Below, piece by piece: positions 61,940 to 64,000 of a DNA stretch of 64,000 nt. The translations under genes were made by a program, and so were the position numbers. Numbering within the stretch: the stretch's first letter is position 1; the number at the start of each line of letters is the position of its first letter. The DNA comes from Bacteroidales bacterium (GTDB taxonomy: Bacteria; Bacteroidota; Bacteroidia; Bacteroidales; F082), in NCBI GenBank assembly GCA_017537965.1, contig JAFYJV010000020.1, positions 55,772 through 119,771 on the forward strand, written 5' to 3'. A model generated the notes under the pieces. That model was not told the DNA's origin. It ran no database searches and saw only the letters and a program-made list of their open reading frames with translations.

Positions 61940-63790
61940 ATGGAAAACAACAAAAAACTCTTTGAGGAATTTCCACCGGTCAGCACCCAGGAATGGGAAG
62001 CCGTGATTGAGAAGGACCTCAAGGGGGCAGATTACAACAAAAAACTGGTTTGGCGTACGGCCGAGGGCTTCAACGTGAAGCCTTACTACCGTGCCGAGAA
62101 TCTGGCCGACATCCCGTGGACGGGGCAGCAACCCAACGAGTTCCCGTATGTCCGCGGCAACAAGCCTGAAGGCAACGAGTGGCTCGTTCGCCAGGATGTC
62201 ACCGTGAAGGATGTCAACGAAGCCAACAAAGTGGCACTGAACGCCCTGAGCCGCGGCGCCAACTCCATCGGATTCAAGCTGGAGTACGACAAGGCTTACA
62301 CGGCCATCGAGATTTCCACCCTGCTGAACGGCATCGACCAGAAAGCCGTGGAGATCAATCTTTATAACAACAAGTACCATCTGCCACTGCTCGAAATGCT
62401 CTCGAAGATCCCAGGCATCAAAGGTTCGCTGAACTATGACCCACTGACGCGCTACATCCGTCGCGGCGTATGGTATGTTACCGAAAATACCGATATGGAG
62501 CTGGCATACATCATGGTAAAAGCTGAAATTCCCGGCTTCCAGACCATTGGCGTCAACAGCCACGTATTCACCAATGCCGGTTCAACCATCGTGCAGGAGA
62601 TGGCCTTCGCACTGTCAGTAGGTGCCGAGTACCTCGACAAACTCACCGAGAAAGGCCTGACCATCGATGAAATCGCTCCCAAGATGCGCTTCAACGTCGC
62701 TGTCGGACAAAACTACTTCATGGAGATGGCCAAACTGCGCGCCTACCGCCTGCTGTGGGCCAACATCGTGAAGGCTTTCGGCGGCAAGGAAGAAAACGCC
62801 AAGATGCACATCCATGCCACCAACGCCGAACTCGGCATGAGCCTCTACGACGCTTACGTCAACATGCTGCGCACCACCACAGGTACGATGTCAGCCGTCC
62901 TCGGCGGTGTGGACTCATTCACCGTGATGCCGTTCGACGCACCGTTTGAACTGCCTACCGACTTCGCCGACCGTATCGCCCGCAACCAACAACTCATCCT
63001 CAAGGAAGAGGCCCACTTCGACAAGGTGGCCGACCCCGCCGCAGGTTCCTACTACATCGAGAACCTCACTGAGAGCCTGGCTGCTGCCGCTTGGGATTTG
63101 TTCAACAAGATCCAAGACGAAGGCGGTTATCTCGAAGCCGTCCGCAAGGGCATGATTCAAGGCCTCATCAAGGAGAGCGCTGCCAAGAAGTTCAGCAACG
63201 TGGCTACCCGCCGCGAGACTATCCTCGGCACCAACCAGTTCCCAAACTTCACCGAGAGTTTGAAGTTCACGCCCGAAGCTTGGGTGATGGAAGCCGACGA
63301 CCGCCGCGACGAGAACGCACAAGTCGAGACCATCGTCACCTTCCGCGCTGCCCAGCAGTTCGAGAAGCTACGCTTCGCCACTGACGTCTATGCCCAGGAT
63401 CACAAGCGTCCCGTGGCTTGGATGTTCACCTATGGCAACCTCGCCATGCGCAAGGCCCGCGCCAATTTCGCCTCCAACTTCTTCGCCTGCGCCGGCATCC
63501 AAGTCGTCGACAATCCTGGCTTCAAGACTTTGGACGAAGGCATCGCCGCCGCACGCAATGAGAAACCCGAAATCGTGGTGATCTGCTCCTCCGACGAGGA
63601 ATACGGCGAAGGCAACGCCCTCAAGATCTATGAGGAGTTGAAGAACGACACCATCGTGGTGCTTGCTGGTAACCCCGAAGGCACTGCCGACATCCTCAAA
63701 GAGGCTGGCCTGAAGTACTTCATCCACGTCAAGAGCAATGTGCTTGAGACGCTGCAAGATTTTCAACGTCAATTAGGTATAACGAAATAA
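61940..63790 (+). CDS. mutA: methylmalonyl-CoA mutase small (beta) subunit
   Basis: A 616-aa subunit of methylmalonyl-CoA mutase, part of the succinate-propionate pathway of Bacteroidales. The TIM-barrel part (FEEFPPVSTQEWEAVIEKDL at the start) and the degenerate C-terminal domain are complete. As usual for the small subunit, the B12-binding motif DxHxxG is absent (the domain reads GIQVVDNPGFKTLDEGIAAA), so it is the non-catalytic partner of mutB, which starts 98 bp downstream. Confidence 0.96.
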   Translation: MENNKKLFEEFPPVSTQEWEAVIEKDLKGADYNKKLVWRTAEGFNVKPYYRAENLADIPWTGQQPNEFPYVRGNKPEGNEWLVRQDVTVKDVNEANKVALNALSRGANSIGFKLEYDKAYTAIEISTLLNGIDQKAVEINLYNNKYHLPLLEMLSKIPGIKGSLNYDPLTRYIRRGVWYVTENTDMELAYIMVKAEIPGFQTIGVNSHVFTNAGSTIVQEMAFALSVGAEYLDKLTEKGLTIDEIAPKMRFNVAVGQNYFMEMAKLRAYRLLWANIVKAFGGKEENAKMHIHATNAELGMSLYDAYVNMLRTTTGTMSAVLGGVDSFTVMPFDAPFELPTDFADRIARNQQLILKEEAHFDKVADPAAGSYYIENLTESLAAAAWDLFNKIQDEGGYLEAVRKGMIQGLIKESAAKKFSNVATRRETILGTNQFPNFTESLKFTPEAWVMEADDRRDENAQVETIVTFRAAQQFEKLRFATDVYAQDHKRPVAWMFTYGNLAMRKARANFASNFFACAGIQVVDNPGFKTLDEGIAAARNEKPEIVVICSSDEEYGEGNALKIYEELKNDTIVVLAGNPEGTADILKEAGLKYFIHVKSNVLETLQDFQRQLGITK

Positions 63791-63808
63791 AAACGCGGCG
63801 TTTCGATA

Positions 63809-63860
63809 CTTCGACAAGCTCAGCACTCAACGACCGCTAAGGTCCCTGAGCCTGTCGAAG
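63809..63860. repeat. TTCGACA/CTGAG palindromic repeat between mutA and mutB
   Basis: CTTCGACAAGCTCAG (63809-63823) and CTGAGCCTGTCGAAG (63846-63860) are inverted with one mismatch around a 22-nt loop. This sequence type (CTTCGACAGGCTCAG) is a dispersed REP-like element known from many unrelated bacterial genomes. In the mRNA it forms a stable hairpin between the two subunit genes. Confidence 0.7.
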
Positions 63861-63888
63861 GGCCGACATAAAAAGAAAGGATAATACA

Positions 63889-64000
63889 ATGAAGCCTAAT
63901 TATAAAGAAATAAACATCAACGCTATACCTAAGCACAGTGGTCTCATCCTGCCGAACGGCGAGCCTTGGGAGACCTCTGAACACATCATGTTGAAGCCTG
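63889..64000 (+). CDS. mutB: methylmalonyl-CoA mutase large (alpha) subunit, 5' part only
   Basis: The frame from ATG 63889 is open to the window end (37 codons). It begins MKPNYKEININ and continues GEPWETSEHIMLKP, where the large subunit typically has WxTPEGIxVKP just before its TIM barrel. Position directly after mutA supports the call. The catalytic and B12-binding parts lie outside the window. Confidence 0.88.
   Translation, partial: MKPNYKEININAIPKHSGLILPNGEPWETSEHIMLKP

Noticed and set aside
1-64000. tRNA, rRNA, tmRNA or RNase P genes
   Set aside because: No cloverleaf-like stretch with a T-loop sequence or other conserved core was found by eye in the intergenic gaps; weakly conserved RNAs could still be missed.

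Overview
The window looks like a chromosomal segment of an uncultured member of the Bacteroidales. The evidence is the repeated Bacteroidota -7 promoter element (TAnnTTTG) upstream of many genes, a gene set typical of that phylum (S46 dipeptidyl-peptidase, PorT-like barrel, DUF4249 lipoprotein, GH3-family protein, BACON-like/LamG lipoproteins, TlpA lipoproteins with DUF4369-like N-termini, methylmalonyl-CoA mutase) and the lack of classical Shine-Dalgarno sequences. Most of the window has intermediate GC. The first ~4 kb is clearly more AT-rich and looks acquired.

Layout. 1-4.3 kb: an AT-rich accessory block on the minus strand with a GHKL (Hsp90/MutL-type) ATPase cut by the window edge, a DNA amino-methyltransferase and an unknown 267-aa protein, followed by an unrelated small + gene and a two-way terminator. 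4.4-7.4 kb: membrane methyltransferase, DUF4298 protein and an S46 peptidase with DPP11-type specificity residue. 7.5-13.4 kb: a complete MacAB/TolC-like tripartite exporter operon, split by a 164-bp palindromic MITE-like element. 13.4-18.6 kb: beta-propeller protein, DUF2461 protein, a decayed region (ATPase fragment, candidate small RNA, frameshifted PIN toxin with intact antitoxin), an Rpn nuclease with a repeat tail, and a TlpA-like lipoprotein. 18.6-24.4 kb: a cluster of paralogous exported beta-propeller proteins, one gene translationally coupled to a membrane-spanning LuxR-type regulator. 24.4-32.4 kb: a seven-gene envelope operon (two secreted proteins, three lipoproteins sharing one N-terminal module, a transglutaminase-like protein, a small HTH protein).

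32.5-49.3 kb: mainly housekeeping: cysQ, topA, a deoxyhypusine-synthase-like gene, a metal-site-deficient ureohydrolase homologue, ruvC, an MscS channel, and on the minus strand purH-mreBCD-TlpA-radA-asparagine-synthase-like. 49.6-57.3 kb: recJ, a DUF308 protein, a LysE exporter, a GH3 protein, a PorT-like barrel, a PspC protein and an EF-G outside the usual str operon. 57.4-60.8 kb: a minus-strand operon of diacylglycerol-kinase-like gene, pgk and a CARF-PD-(D/E)XK (Card1/Can2-like) nuclease overlapping the pgk stop codon, with no CRISPR locus in sight. 60.9-64 kb: DUF4249 lipoprotein, mutA and the start of mutB.

The most unusual items are the CARF nuclease coupled to pgk, the GHKL ATPase/methyltransferase module, the two envelope clusters (18.6-24.4 and 24.4-32.4 kb), and a dispersed family of 7-nt-period GAAGNNN arrays that sits between genes and also inside the reading frames of radA and cysQ. 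All assignments come from reading the sequence and family knowledge; no database search was run.
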